Positions 44,401 through 54,343 of a DNA stretch of 64,000 nucleotides are shown here, one piece after another (the stretch's first letter is position 1; each line of letters begins with the position of its first letter). Where the stretch lies: the NCBI RefSeq assembly GCF_010731735.1, contig NZ_AP022588.1, forward strand, positions 806,001 to 870,000, given 5' to 3'. The position numbers were made by a program, and so were the translations under genes. The DNA comes from Mycolicibacterium sediminis. GTDB taxonomy: Bacteria; Actinomycetota; Actinomycetes; Mycobacteriales; Mycobacteriaceae. The notes beneath the pieces were generated by a model. That model had not been told where the DNA came from, searched no databases, and was given only the letters and a program-made list of their open reading frames with translations.

Positions 44401-45897
44401 TCAGTCCGGCAGTCCGTACTCGTCGAACCAGTACGCCAGCTTGCCGCGCCTGCTGACCGCGCGCAGCCGGGACTCCGCCGCGGCGCGGGTCTTGCTGGTC
44501 GTGACGATGAGCAGCTCGTCACCGGCCTCGATGCGCGTGTCGGGCAGCGGGACGAAGGTGTGCCCGTCGCGGATGATCAGCGTGATCACCGCCGGGTCGG
44601 GCAGGCGGAGTTCGAGGATCGTGACGTTGTGCAGCCGGGAGTGCGGTTGCACGGTCATGGTCAGCAGCTCGGCATCGAGCACGTCGAGCGGGGCCGCCTC
44701 GACCTGGATCTCGCGGGTCGACTCCCGGGTGATGAGGCCCAGCGCCCGCGCGATGGGACGCAGGCTCGGGCCCTGTACCAGCGTGAATACCACCACCAGG
44801 ATGAAGACGATGTTGAGCAGCCGTGGGCTGTCGGGCACGCCCGCGACGATCGGGAACGTCGCCAGCACGATGGGCACCGCGCCGCGCAGTCCGGCCCAGG
44901 ACAGGAACAGTTGTTCTCGCCACGGTATGCGGAACCAGAACAGCGAGCCGACCACCGACAGTGGTCGGGCGACCAGGAGCAGCACCGTGCCGATGATGAT
45001 CGCGGGGACGACGTCGGCCGCCAGCTCGCTGGGATCCACCAGCAGTCCCAGCAGCACGAACAGACCGATCTGCGCCAGCCAGCCCAGTCCCTCGGCGAAC
45101 GACCGGGTGGCCGACCGGTGCGGGAGTCCCGAGTTGGCGAGTACGACCGCCGCCAGGTACGAGGCGATGAAGCCGCTGGCATGCGCGCTACCCGCCGCGG
45201 CGAACGCGACGAGGCCGAGTCCGAACGTCGCGATCGGGTAGAGCCCCGACGCGGGCAGCGCCATCCGGCGAAGCGTGGCCGCACCGAGGAAGCCGACGCC
45301 CAGGCCGATCAGCGAGCCGGCGCCCAGCTCGTAGACCATCTCGGTGACCGCGTGCTCGGGTTCGAAGATGAAGGGCACGACGCTGAACGTCAGCACCAGG
45401 ATGACCGCGGGGGCGTCGTTGAAGCCCGACTCCGCCTCCAGCAGCCCCGCCACGCGGCGCGGCAGGGGCAGCACCCGCAGCACCGAGAAGACCGCGGCGG
45501 CGTCGGTCGAGGACACGATCGCGCCGACCAGCACCGCCAGCTGCCAGTCCATGCCCAGCAGGACGTGGGCGCCCACGGCGGTCACCGCCGTGCTGACGAC
45601 CACCCCGATGGTGGCGAGCGCACCCGCCGGCGCGAGCACCTTGCGGATGTCGGAGAACTTCGTCGTCAGACCGCCTTCGACGAGGATCACCGCCAGCCCC
45701 GCCGTGCAGATGTTGCGGGCCATCTCGACGTCGTCGAAGTCGACGCCGATGCCGTCCTCCCCGAGGACGACGCCGACCAGGAGGAAGAACAGCAGGCTGG
45801 GGAAGCCGATCCGCGTCGCGACCCGCGTCCCGACGATGCTGGCCAGCAGCACCAACCCGCCGACGAGCAGCGCGAGGTACAGCTGCTGCAGAGTCAT
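44401..45897 (-). CDS. CPA1-type cation/proton antiporter with TrkA-C domain
   Basis: The protein has 498 residues: a 12-13 segment Na+/H+ exchanger domain (RIGFPSLLFFLLVGVVLGED, SSTDAAAVFSVL, AESGFNDAPAVI), then a C-terminal RCK/TrkA-C domain (~residues 400-480: RLHNVTILELRLPDPAVITL). This layout is that of NhaP2/CvrA-type K+/H+ antiporters, where TrkA-C binds a nucleotide or ion and gates transport. The ATG at 45897 is 144 bp from the divergent TrkA gene, so the two potassium-related genes may be coregulated. Confidence 0.88.
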   Translation of the reverse strand: MTLQQLYLALLVGGLVLLASIVGTRVATRIGFPSLLFFLLVGVVLGEDGIGVDFDDVEMARNICTAGLAVILVEGGLTTKFSDIRKVLAPAGALATIGVVVSTAVTAVGAHVLLGMDWQLAVLVGAIVSSTDAAAVFSVLRVLPLPRRVAGLLEAESGFNDAPAVILVLTFSVVPFIFEPEHAVTEMVYELGAGSLIGLGVGFLGAATLRRMALPASGLYPIATFGLGLVAFAAAGSAHASGFIASYLAAVVLANSGLPHRSATRSFAEGLGWLAQIGLFVLLGLLVDPSELAADVVPAIIIGTVLLLVARPLSVVGSLFWFRIPWREQLFLSWAGLRGAVPIVLATFPIVAGVPDSPRLLNIVFILVVVFTLVQGPSLRPIARALGLITRESTREIQVEAAPLDVLDAELLTMTVQPHSRLHNVTILELRLPDPAVITLIIRDGHTFVPLPDTRIEAGDELLIVTTSKTRAAAESRLRAVSRRGKLAYWFDEYGLPD

Positions 45898-46041
45898 TGG
45901 GGTCCCCGGTCCGACGTGATGGTCACGGTGCGGTCGCCAGTATTTCAGGCGCGGGCCGCCCGCACCGGGCGCTCACCCGTGACGCGCCTCGCCGCGATGG
46001 GCGAAGATGGCAGGGTGGCGGAGCGCACGGGCCGGGTCGGC

Positions 46042-46728
46042 ATGCGGGTCGGCATTGCCGGAGCGGGCAATGTCGGGCGCTCGGTGGCGCGCGAGCTGCT
46101 CGAGTACGGGCACAAGGTGCTGCTGATCGAGCGCGAACGTCGCCGCTTCGAACCCGCCACGGTCCCGGGCGCCGACTGGCTGAATGCGGACGCCTGCGAG
46201 CTGACCGCACTCGAGGAGGCCGGCGCCCAGACCTGTGACGTGCTGATCGCCGCGACGGGCGACGACAAGTCGAACCTGGTGGTCGGCCTGCTCGCCAAGA
46301 CCGAGTTCGGCGTGCCCCGCGTGGTGGCCCGCATCAACGAGGTGCGCAACGAGTGGCTGTTCAGCAGGGAGTGGGGCATCGACGTCGCCGTCTCGACGCC
46401 CGGCGCGCTGGTCGCCGGCATCGAGGGCGCGATCGACGTCGGTCACCTGGTGCGGCTCATGGGTCTTCGCGAGGGCCGCGCCGACCTCGCGAAACTGACC
46501 CTGCCGCACGACAATCCACTCGTCGGGCAGCGCGTCTCCGATCTGACGCTGCCCGGTAACGCCGCGCTGGTGACGCTGCTCCGCGCGGGCGAGGTGATCA
46601 TGCCCAGCCCCGACGACGTCTTCGTGGCCGGCGACGAGATGCTCTTCGTCGCCGACAGCACGATTCAACGGGCGATCAGGCAGGCCATCCACAGCTCGGA
46701 ACCCGATCCGCACCCCATCACAGGGTGA
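46042..46728 (+). CDS. TrkA-family potassium channel/transporter regulatory subunit
   Basis: This 228-residue protein has an N-terminal RCK (TrkA-N) Rossmann domain (MRVGIAGAGNVGRSVARELL, ERERRRFEPA, LIAATGDDKSNLV) and a C-terminal TrkA-C domain (LPHDNPLVGQRVSDLTLPG). It would bind NAD(H) and gate a K+ transporter. The ATG at 46042 begins the Rossmann strand; a GTG at 46015 would add 9 residues. It is divergent from the cation/proton antiporter gene and convergent with an acyl-CoA dehydrogenase gene (11-base overlap). It resembles mycobacterial CeoB/CeoC, but the usual pair is not seen here. Confidence 0.85.
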   Translation: MRVGIAGAGNVGRSVARELLEYGHKVLLIERERRRFEPATVPGADWLNADACELTALEEAGAQTCDVLIAATGDDKSNLVVGLLAKTEFGVPRVVARINEVRNEWLFSREWGIDVAVSTPGALVAGIEGAIDVGHLVRLMGLREGRADLAKLTLPHDNPLVGQRVSDLTLPGNAALVTLLRAGEVIMPSPDDVFVAGDEMLFVADSTIQRAIRQAIHSSEPDPHPITG

Positions 46729-47824
46729 CGGTCTCGTAGGACCCGACCTGCGCGCCGAGGACGCGCAGCTGGTCGTCGGCGGTCCCGAGCGTGTTGTCGA
46801 TCGCCGTCAGCCGGGCGGCGTAGTGACCCACCGGGTACTCGGCGGTGATGCCGATGCCGCCGTGCAGCTGGATCGCCTCCTGGGCGATGTGCCGGCCGGA
46901 CCGGCCGACCTGAAGCTTCGCCCTGGCCGCGATGACCGGGTCGAAGGTGCCGTCCGCGATCGACATCGCGGCGTAGAAGTTCATGCTGCGGGCCAGCTCG
47001 AGCGACACGTACATGTCCGCCGCGCGCTGGGTCAGCGTCTGGAACTTGCTCAGCGGAACGCCGAACTGCTTGCGGCTGGTCAGGTACTCGGTGGTCAACC
47101 GCAGCGACTCCTCCATGGCGCCGACCGCCTCGGCGCACAGCGCGGACTGCTGCCGCACCAGGGTGCGCCGCACGTACTCGGTCGCGTCCCCACCCTGGCC
47201 GAGCGGTTCGGCCGCCACGGCGTCGAGATCGATCTGCGCGCCGCGCCTGCCGTCGAACGTGCGGTACGGGTGCTTGCCCGCCGCAGCACCGTCGACCAGG
47301 AACAGGCCGACGCCGCCGTCGGGCAGCGTGGCGCTGACGATCACCTTGTCCGCCGAGTCGCCCGCGGCCACCGGGCGCTTGCGGCCGGTGACGGTCCAGG
47401 AGTCGCCGTCCTGCGTCGCCGTCGTCTGCACGTCGGTCGACGCCGCGCGCACGCCGGGCTCACCGTGTGCGAACGCGAGCAGCACCTGCCCGGCGGCCAC
47501 GTCGTCGAGGATCGCCTTCTGCTCGTCGGTGCCCAGCTCGGCGATCAGGCCGCCCGGGATCAGCGCGGCGTCGGCGATGGGCTCCGGGGCGAGGCGCTTG
47601 CCGGCCTCGGTGAGGATGACCATGTGCTCGATCGCGCCGGCCTCCTCGGGGTCGAACCCGAGCCCCAGCAGGCCCACCTCGGCCAGCTGCTCCCACACCT
47701 CGCGGCGCCACCCGAGATCGCCCTCGGCGACCTCGTTCAGCTTGGTGACGTCGTAGCTGCGGGCCAGGACGTCACGGGTGACGTCGCGCAGCAGCTGCTG
47801 TTCTTCGGTCAGGTCGAAGTTCAC
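46718..47824 (-). CDS. acyl-CoA dehydrogenase, smaller partner subunit
   Basis: The protein has 368 residues and the acyl-CoA dehydrogenase fold: an N-terminal helical region (NFDLTEEQQLLRDVTRDVLA), a middle beta domain (DGDSWTVTGRKRPVAAGDSA) and C-terminal helices ending with AIQLHGGIGITAEYPVGHYA. It directly follows a second dehydrogenase gene (7-bp gap). In mycobacteria such adjacent pairs form alpha2beta2 enzymes, often for steroid or branched side chains. The GTG at 47824 is the start that gives a normal N-terminus. The substrate is unknown. Confidence 0.88.
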   Translation of the reverse strand: MNFDLTEEQQLLRDVTRDVLARSYDVTKLNEVAEGDLGWRREVWEQLAEVGLLGLGFDPEEAGAIEHMVILTEAGKRLAPEPIADAALIPGGLIAELGTDEQKAILDDVAAGQVLLAFAHGEPGVRAASTDVQTTATQDGDSWTVTGRKRPVAAGDSADKVIVSATLPDGGVGLFLVDGAAAGKHPYRTFDGRRGAQIDLDAVAAEPLGQGGDATEYVRRTLVRQQSALCAEAVGAMEESLRLTTEYLTSRKQFGVPLSKFQTLTQRAADMYVSLELARSMNFYAAMSIADGTFDPVIAARAKLQVGRSGRHIAQEAIQLHGGIGITAEYPVGHYAARLTAIDNTLGTADDQLRVLGAQVGSYETVTL

Positions 47825-47831
47825 GTGTGGC

Positions 47832-49007
<1,176 letters not shown>

Positions 49008-49011
49008 GGTC

Positions 49012-49455
49012 TCAGCCTTCCTTGGTGATCTTCAGGACGCGGTCACGCAGTCCCTTGGTCGCGGTGTCCATCAGGCTCTTCGCGCCGCGCTTGACCAGGA
49101 ACCCGGGGATGGGCACGGTCGGATCGACGGTCAGCTCGAAGCGGACCGTGGTGTGCTCGCCGTCCGGGATCAGCGTGTAACGGGCGTCCTGCGCACGCTG
49201 CTGCTTCGAGCTGACCAGGGTCCAGCTGACGCCGTCGTCGTGCACCGTGTAGTCGAGCACCTGCTCGTCGTTGACGCCGACGATCTTCACCACTTGGCGC
49301 GATCGCTTGGGCCGGCCCTGGTCGTCGCGTTCGAGGATCTCGATCTCCTGGTGGGCCGACGACCACTCGGTCAGCGACTCGAGGTCGGTGAGCACGTCCA
49401 TGATCTGCTCGGGCGTTGCCTCGATGGTGACCTCGCGGGTCTCGGTGACGGCCAT
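49012..49455 (-). CDS. SRPBCC family protein
   Basis: This 147-residue helix-grip protein shows TREVTIEATPEQIMDVLTDL, SLTEWSSAHQEIEILERDDQ, a strand cluster (DEQVLDYTVHDDGVSWTLVS) and a C-terminal helix (GAKSLMDTATKGLRDRVLKI). This is the polyketide cyclase/dehydrase pattern common in mycobacterial lipid or steroid operons. It may bind an acyl or steroid ligand. Its stop lies 4 bases before the acyl-CoA dehydrogenase start. The ATG at 49455 is preferred over one 33 bases upstream. Confidence 0.8.
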   Translation of the reverse strand: MAVTETREVTIEATPEQIMDVLTDLESLTEWSSAHQEIEILERDDQGRPKRSRQVVKIVGVNDEQVLDYTVHDDGVSWTLVSSKQQRAQDARYTLIPDGEHTTVRFELTVDPTVPIPGFLVKRGAKSLMDTATKGLRDRVLKITKEG

Positions 49456-49514
49456 GCCCACACGATAGCCAGCAGCAGCCGCACCCAAACCGGGCGGTTA
49501 GTCGAAGTGGCCGG

Positions 49515-50681
49515 TTAGGGGCGCAATGCGACCCTGATGCACCCGTCGGTCTTGTTCTTGAACATGTCGTAGGCGCGCACGCCCTCCTCGAGCGGCAGGT
49601 CGTGGGTGATGAGGATCGACGGGTCCAGGTCGCCCTGCTGTACGTAGTCGAAGAACTGCGGGACGTAGCGCTGACCGTGCTGCTGCGCCGACCGGATCGT
49701 CAGCCCCTTGTTGAGCACGACGCCCATCGGGAACTTGTCCGTCAGCCCGTACACGCCGAGCACCGACACGACGCCGCCCTTGCGGCACGCCAGGATGGCC
49801 TCCCGCAGGCTGCTCGCGCGGTCGGTCTCCAGCCGCAGCAGCTGCTTGGCCCGGTCGTAGGCCTCCTGGACGCCGAAGCTGTGGCCCTCCATGCCGACGG
49901 CGTCGATCACCGAGTCCGGTCCGCGGCCACCGGTCGCCTCGCGGAGCGCCTCCTGGACGCTGTCCGTGGTGGCGTAGTCGATGGTCTCGGCGCCGAGCTT
50001 CTTCGCCAGCGCCAGCCGCTCGGGGACGCGGTCGATGGAGATGACGCGTTCGGCGCCGTTGAGGAGCGCGCTGCGGGCCGCCATGAGTCCGACGCCGCCG
50101 GCACCCCACACCGCGACGACGTCACCCGCGGAGATGTCGCAGAAGTCGGCGCCCATGTAGCCCGTGGGCACGGCGTCGGACATGAACAGCGCCTGCTCGT
50201 CGGTGACGTAGTCGGGCACGGCGAAGCAGTTGGCGTCGCCGAACGGCACGCGGACGTACTGCGCGTGCGAGCCCGCGTAACCGCCGAACGGGTGCGTGTA
50301 GCCGTAGATCCCACCGGTCGGCGCGCCCAGGACCGTCTGCTGCAGATCGGCGTTCGGGTTGGTGGTGTCACACAGCGAGTACATGTCGTGGTCGCAGTAC
50401 CAGCAGTGATTGCAGGCGATGAAGGACGGGACGACGACGCGGTCGCCGACCTTGGTCTGCGTCACCTCGCCACCCACTTCGGTGACGACGCCCATGAATT
50501 CGTGCCCGAAGACGTCGCCCGCGCGCATGCCGGGCAGGTAGCCGTCGATGAAGTGCAGGTCCGACCCGCAGGTGGTGGTCAGCGTGACCGCGACGATGAC
50601 GTCGTGGGGGTTCAGGATCTTCGGATCGTCGACGGTCTCCACCGCGAGGTCGTTGACGCCGTTCCAGACGAGTGCTCTCAT
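49515..50681 (-). CDS. zinc-dependent alcohol dehydrogenase (formaldehyde dehydrogenase-like)
   Basis: The protein has 388 residues. The catalytic zinc motifs are CGSDLHFIDG and GHEFMGVV. The structural zinc site is present as C-x2-C-x2-C-x7-C (CNHCWYCDHDMYSLC). The nucleotide-binding motif is VVAVWGAGGVGLMAARSALL. It resembles glutathione-independent formaldehyde dehydrogenase-like MDR enzymes; the true substrate is unknown. The ATG at 50681 follows AGGAGGACAC. It lies 11 bp after an SRPBCC gene, forming a two-gene unit. Confidence 0.9.
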   Translation of the reverse strand: MRALVWNGVNDLAVETVDDPKILNPHDVIVAVTLTTTCGSDLHFIDGYLPGMRAGDVFGHEFMGVVTEVGGEVTQTKVGDRVVVPSFIACNHCWYCDHDMYSLCDTTNPNADLQQTVLGAPTGGIYGYTHPFGGYAGSHAQYVRVPFGDANCFAVPDYVTDEQALFMSDAVPTGYMGADFCDISAGDVVAVWGAGGVGLMAARSALLNGAERVISIDRVPERLALAKKLGAETIDYATTDSVQEALREATGGRGPDSVIDAVGMEGHSFGVQEAYDRAKQLLRLETDRASSLREAILACRKGGVVSVLGVYGLTDKFPMGVVLNKGLTIRSAQQHGQRYVPQFFDYVQQGDLDPSILITHDLPLEEGVRAYDMFKNKTDGCIRVALRP

Positions 50682-50692
50682 GTCGTGTCCTC

Positions 50693-51184
50693 CTACCGTG
50701 TCGAGTCGCGTGCGCTTGGATTGCATTGCAGGGTGGGCACTTCCCCGGTCTGCAGGAGTGCCCGCGCCCTGTAGAGCGCCTTGTACAGCAGCACGCCGGT
50801 CAGCACACCCGGTGCAGGCGTGCTGATCCGGGCGATCACCTCCGTGCCGCGTCCACCTGGTGCGTCGCGCAGGTCGACGACGATGTCCGCGCTGCTGTCG
50901 GCCTGAACGTCGACGTAGCGGATCGTGTCCGCCTCCGAGGACACGATGCAGTCCCAGGTGGGCCCGTCGTCGCCGAAGGTCCAGCGCAGCCTGTCGGGTC
51001 CGGTCTCGCGGACCTCGGCGACGTCACCGAAGACCTGGGAGAGGCGGTCGGCGTCGTGCAGGAGTGACTTGACGTCGTCGCGCGGCTTCCCGATGGTCAC
51101 GGCCTGCGTCGTCGACGCCGGACGTTCGGTCACCTTCTCGACGAGTTGTTTGACCTGAGCTTTTGCTGTGTCGAGTACGTTCAT
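50693..51184 (-). CDS. SRPBCC family protein (paired with zinc dehydrogenase)
   Basis: This 163-residue protein begins with a helix (TAKAQVKQLVEKVTER) and continues with an SRPBCC core (SLLHDADRLSQVFGDVAEVR, GPDRLRWTFGDDGPTWDCIV, GTEVIARISTPAPG). It has no signal peptide. It is followed after 11 bp by the zinc dehydrogenase gene. In mycobacteria an SRPBCC gene beside this class of dehydrogenase is common, which suggests ligand delivery to the enzyme. The start is the ATG at 51184. Confidence 0.78.
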   Translation of the reverse strand: MNVLDTAKAQVKQLVEKVTERPASTTQAVTIGKPRDDVKSLLHDADRLSQVFGDVAEVRETGPDRLRWTFGDDGPTWDCIVSSEADTIRYVDVQADSSADIVVDLRDAPGGRGTEVIARISTPAPGVLTGVLLYKALYRARALLQTGEVPTLQCNPSARDSTR

Positions 51185-51242
51185 TCGCCTCTCCGATCGT
51201 GGTGGTGGCGCGGCGGCTACCCCTCGATTCGGGCGTAAAACG

Positions 51243-52454
51243 TCAGTCGGCGCGCGGGGCGGTGCGGAGGGTCAGCACCGTGATCTCACTCGGGGCGAAG
51301 ACGCGGAACGGTGGGCCCCAGAACCCGGTGCCGCGGCTGGTGTAGAGCTGGGTGCGCGCACCGTGGCGGCTCAGGCCGTGCACGACGGGCTGATCGAGAC
51401 GCACCAGGAAGTTGAACGGCCAGATCTGGCCGCCGTGGGTGTGCCCGGAGATCTGCAGGTCGACGTTCGCGGCGACGGCCTGCGGGATCTGCTTGGGCTG
51501 GTGGGCCAGGAGGAGGACGGGGACGCCGGGGTCCGCGTCCCGCAGCGCCGCAGTCAGATTCGCGCCGTGTCCGGCCAGCCCGGAGCCCTTGGCGGTGGCG
51601 TCGTCGACGCCGGCGATGGTGAGCCGGGCGCCGTCCCGTTCGACGACGATGTGCCGGTTGTGGAGGGCGTCCCAGCCGATGCGGGTCATGTAGTCCAGCC
51701 AGCCCTGCGCCTCGCTGAAGTACTCGTGGTTGCCGGTGACGTAGACGCGGGCGAGGTGGGCCCTGACGGTCGCCAGCGGGGACGACTGGACTTCGCGCAC
51801 CTGGACCGTGCCGTCGGCGATGTCACCGACGTGGCAGACGACGTCGGCGTCGATCTCGTTGACGCGGTCGATCATTCGAGCCGACCAGCCCGCGCGGTCG
51901 ATGGGTCCGTAGTGCGTGTCGGTGATCATCGCGACCGTCATGCCGTCGAGGCCGCGGCCGAGGTTCTCGATCGCGACGTCGGCGCGCCGGATGCGCGGCA
52001 CCCGCATCGCCTCGAAGTGGCCCCACGCGAGCAACGTTGCGGCCGTTGCCAGGACGGCGATCGCGACGATCCGCGAGCGCGTCGGGTCCTCGACGCCCGC
52101 CAGGTACAGGGCTAGCCGCAGGAGCAGGGAGAGCACCGACCAGACGAACAGCACCCACGCCGCGCCGAGGAGTGCGTCGCCGGTGACCGCCGCACGGTCG
52201 GAGTGGTTGCGACCGTGGCCCATCCACATCGACAGGGGTAGCGCGATCAGTGCCGCCGCGAAAAGCAGCGTCCCGATGACGGTGCCGATCGTCGGCCACT
52301 GCGGTCCTACGGCGACGACGGTCAGCCAGGGGACGCCGAAGAGCAGCAGCAGGATGGTGCCGACCAGTGCCAGGCGGCGCCAACGGGCGGGCCTGTGGGG
52401 TTTGGTGGCCGCGTCGACCTCGGCGGCGGGGGTTTCAGCGGGGATCTCCGACAC
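51243..52454 (-). CDS. membrane-anchored metallophosphoesterase (YkuE-like)
   Basis: The protein has 403 residues. Four membrane segments occupy residues ~25-150 (LALVGTILLLLFGVPWLTVV and three more), followed by a calcineurin-like phosphoesterase domain. Metal-site motifs are present in order: ITDTHYGPID, HVGDIADG, VTGNHEYF, LLLAHQPKQ and SGHTHGGQIWP. It likely hydrolyses a lipid or nucleotide phosphate with the active site on one side of the membrane. The GTG at 52454 is chosen over upstream starts that would run through low-complexity basic sequence. Confidence 0.88.
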   Translation of the reverse strand: MSEIPAETPAAEVDAATKPHRPARWRRLALVGTILLLLFGVPWLTVVAVGPQWPTIGTVIGTLLFAAALIALPLSMWMGHGRNHSDRAAVTGDALLGAAWVLFVWSVLSLLLRLALYLAGVEDPTRSRIVAIAVLATAATLLAWGHFEAMRVPRIRRADVAIENLGRGLDGMTVAMITDTHYGPIDRAGWSARMIDRVNEIDADVVCHVGDIADGTVQVREVQSSPLATVRAHLARVYVTGNHEYFSEAQGWLDYMTRIGWDALHNRHIVVERDGARLTIAGVDDATAKGSGLAGHGANLTAALRDADPGVPVLLLAHQPKQIPQAVAANVDLQISGHTHGGQIWPFNFLVRLDQPVVHGLSRHGARTQLYTSRGTGFWGPPFRVFAPSEITVLTLRTAPRAD

Positions 52455-52719
52455 TTTCTCGAGCGTACCTGCGGGTGGGCGGGTGTCTTGGGGGTTGGCT
52501 TTGGTGCCGGCTTGCTGGACCAGCCTCCTAGTCAGCCCACGCCGCTTCAACCCTTTCCCATGTCCGTCGCAAGTCCCTGGCGGACCTATTTTCTTCTCTG
52601 CGCCTTTGGTCCGCTCAGCTCGCCCCGCCTTCTGCCCAGCCCTTTGCCTCGCCCTTCGCGCGCGCCCTTCCTTCACCCGCCGCCCCGTCGCCCGCGCCGC
52701 CTCCACCCGCCGCCTGCGC
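52455..52719. other. C/T-rich spacer before the IS element
   Basis: This 265-base stretch between the metallophosphoesterase start and the IS insertion is strongly pyrimidine-rich on the plus strand, with many CCCTT, CCGCC and CCTTC words. I see no gene in it. The same composition continues on the other side of the element (54188 onward), so the IS split one compositionally odd region that also holds the DUF222 gene. Confidence 0.6.
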
Positions 52720-52733
52720 CCCTTCAACCGCCG

Positions 52734-52810
52734 TGTGATGTCTCAGGACATAGGTGACAGTTCTGCATCAGGACTTCGGTGACAGTTGATGTGTCAGGAC
52801 TTCGGTGACG
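52734..52810 (+). repeat. left end of the IS element: inverted repeat with three iterons
   Basis: The left end carries three copies of a ~16-base word, AGGACwTmGGTGACrG, at 52745, 52770 and 52796 (spacing 25 and 26 bases, the same face of the helix to within about half a turn). The third overlaps the last codons of the transposase. The right end (minus strand) carries the matching word at 54146-54161 and 54121-54136, with a weaker third near 54097. These look like subterminal transposase-binding sites. Confidence 0.8.
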
Positions 52811-54075
52811 GTCTGTCGGTTTTGGGGCGTGGGCCCCGTGGTCGACCGTTGCCGACGTATCGAATACCGGGTGCGGGTCGGGTGTGCTCGGCGAGGACTT
52901 CGCCCTGAAGGTCGGTGATGATGACCTGGTCGTCGACGGTGACGACGAGGACCTGCTCGAAGGCGCGTTGTGCGTCGACTCGGTAGGTGACCGTGTCCAG
53001 ATGAATGGTCCCCGCAGTGCTGATCGTTCTGGCACGGGTGTTGGCGGGCAGGTTCGGTGGTGGCGGAGTGCGGGGCCTGCGGTAGGCGATCGGAACGGGC
53101 GCTGGGTAGATCGGCCGGTCCGGCTGGGGACGGGGCGGATCGGCGTGGGGGGTGGCGTCCCACGCCGTCTGCGGGGTGATGCGACCGGGCAGGCCCTGGT
53201 GGGGGCGTTCGGTGTTGTAGAGGTGGTCGAATGCGTCGACCTGGGCTTGGAGTTCGGCCAGCGATCCGGCGAGCGGTTGCTTGTCGAGGTAGCGGAACAG
53301 GGTCTGATGGAAGCGTTCGTTCTTGCCCTGGGTGGTCGGCTTGTAGGGCTTGCCGGTGATGGTCTGCACGCCTAGGGCGCCCACATGACTGACGAGTCGG
53401 CCGAGGTGTCCGCGCCGGGACGGGTTGAGCGCGGCCCCGTTGTCGGACAACAGTCGTTGGGGTACACCACGATCGGCGACGGCCTTGTCGAACACTGCGA
53501 TGGCGGCCTGGGCCGTCTCAGACCACGCCACGTGGGAGGCGACCGCGTAGCGGGTGGTCGTCGATGAGCTGGAAGATCACGCACGTGCGCCCGCCGCTGA
53601 GGACGTACTCGGTCGCGTCGAGTTGCCAGCACGCATTCGGTGCCGGGTAGACGAACCGTCGCCACGCCGAACGGGGCTTTTTCTTCGGCTCGAGCCGAGC
53701 CACGCCGGCCTCCCGGAAGATCCGCGCCAGCGCCGCCGTGGACGGCACCCGCGGCAGGCCCATCGCGTGCATCTTGTCGTGCACACTGATCGGCCCGTGA
53801 TCCAGTCCGGAGGCCTCCAGGGCAGCACGTACCGCCACTGCCTGCGCCTTGACCTCATCACTCAACCTCGACGGACTCGACTTCGGTCGTCGTGTCCTCG
53901 GTTGCAGCACCGCGGCCTGCCCGTCGGCTATCGCGCGTTGACGTAACGCGTAGAACGACTTTCTTGAGATACCGTGCTCGGCGCAGAACGTCGAGACCGC
54001 ACCCCGCGGCGCGTCATCGGGCCACTGCGAGATCGCCAACCGGACGCGAGGATCGATGGGTTCATTGACAGCCAC
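52794..54075 (-). pseudogene. IS481-family transposase, interrupted by a frameshift
   Basis: The upstream frame (54075 to 53518) encodes 185 residues: an N-terminal helix-turn-helix (GAVSTFCAEHGISRKSFYAL), a linker, and the start of the DDE integrase domain with the first aspartate in CWQLDATEYVL; it then reads LIDDHPLRGRLP and stops. The downstream frame (53531 to 52794) continues the domain with the second aspartate (RLLSDNGAALN), the glutamate (GKNERFHQTL) and a C-terminal beta domain. The break lies near 53550-53560, where LIDDH should continue SRYAVASHVAW; about 2 bases are missing or 1 extra is present. Programmed frameshifting is not usual in this family. Confidence 0.85.
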
Positions 54076-54119
54076 CCCGGCAGCCTCGGTGCAGAAGTGT
54101 CACCACCAAGACCAACCGA

Positions 54120-54173
54120 AACGTCACCGATGTCCTGATGCAGAACTGTCACCCATGTCCTAAGAGATGACAA
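54120..54173 (-). repeat. right end of the IS element: inverted repeat
   Basis: Read on the minus strand this end gives TGTCATCTCTTAGGACATGG and continues GTGACAGTTCTGCATCAGG, matching the left end at about 44 of 50 positions. The shared GTGACAGTTCTGCATCAGGA block is identical. The right tip appears to carry one extra A before the 14-bp target duplicate. Confidence 0.85.
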
Positions 54174-54323
54174 CCCTTCAACCGCCGCCCCTTCACGCCC
54201 TTTCCTGCCCGCCGCCGTGCACCTACCACCTGGGTCCGACAAATACGTTGCCCCGCAACACGGTTATCCCCAGACACCGGTTCATCCACAGGAGCCGAAT
54301 CCATCCATCCACACCCGCCTCAC

Positions 54324-54343
54324 GGCACCTAAAATCGAATACA
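54324..54343 (+). promoter_or_regulatory. probable promoter giving a near-leaderless DUF222 transcript
   Basis: A TAAAAT hexamer at 54330-54335 matches the sigma-A -10 consensus and lies 7 bases before the ATG at 54343. There is no purine-rich ribosome site. Transcription from this -10 would begin at or next to the ATG, a common arrangement in mycobacteria. The transcription start was not observed. Confidence 0.5.

Larger units (their letters stand above)
52734..54173 (-). mobile_element. IS481-family insertion sequence (~1.44 kb) with 14-bp target duplication
   Basis: The element runs from TGTGATGTCTCAGG to the complementary ...TAAGAGATGACA(A). Its terminal ~50 bases form long, near-perfect inverted repeats with TGT/ACA tips, as in IS481. 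It is flanked by the 14-bp direct repeat CCCTTCAACCGCCG (52720-52733 and 54174-54187), a clear target duplication that indicates a fairly recent insertion. It carries one transposase frame, broken by a frameshift (52794-54075). The insertion lies in a non-coding spacer, so it breaks no gene. Confidence 0.92.

Noticed and set aside
43675..45897. A long plus-strand frame across the HAD and antiporter genes, in phase with TrkA
   Set aside because: The minus-strand genes have full motifs. Only the part from 46042 is a true coding region.
52395..52757. Plus-strand open frames in the C/T-rich spacer before the IS element
   Set aside because: They are products of low-complexity pyrimidine-rich sequence, run into the IS end and have no domain or ribosome site.
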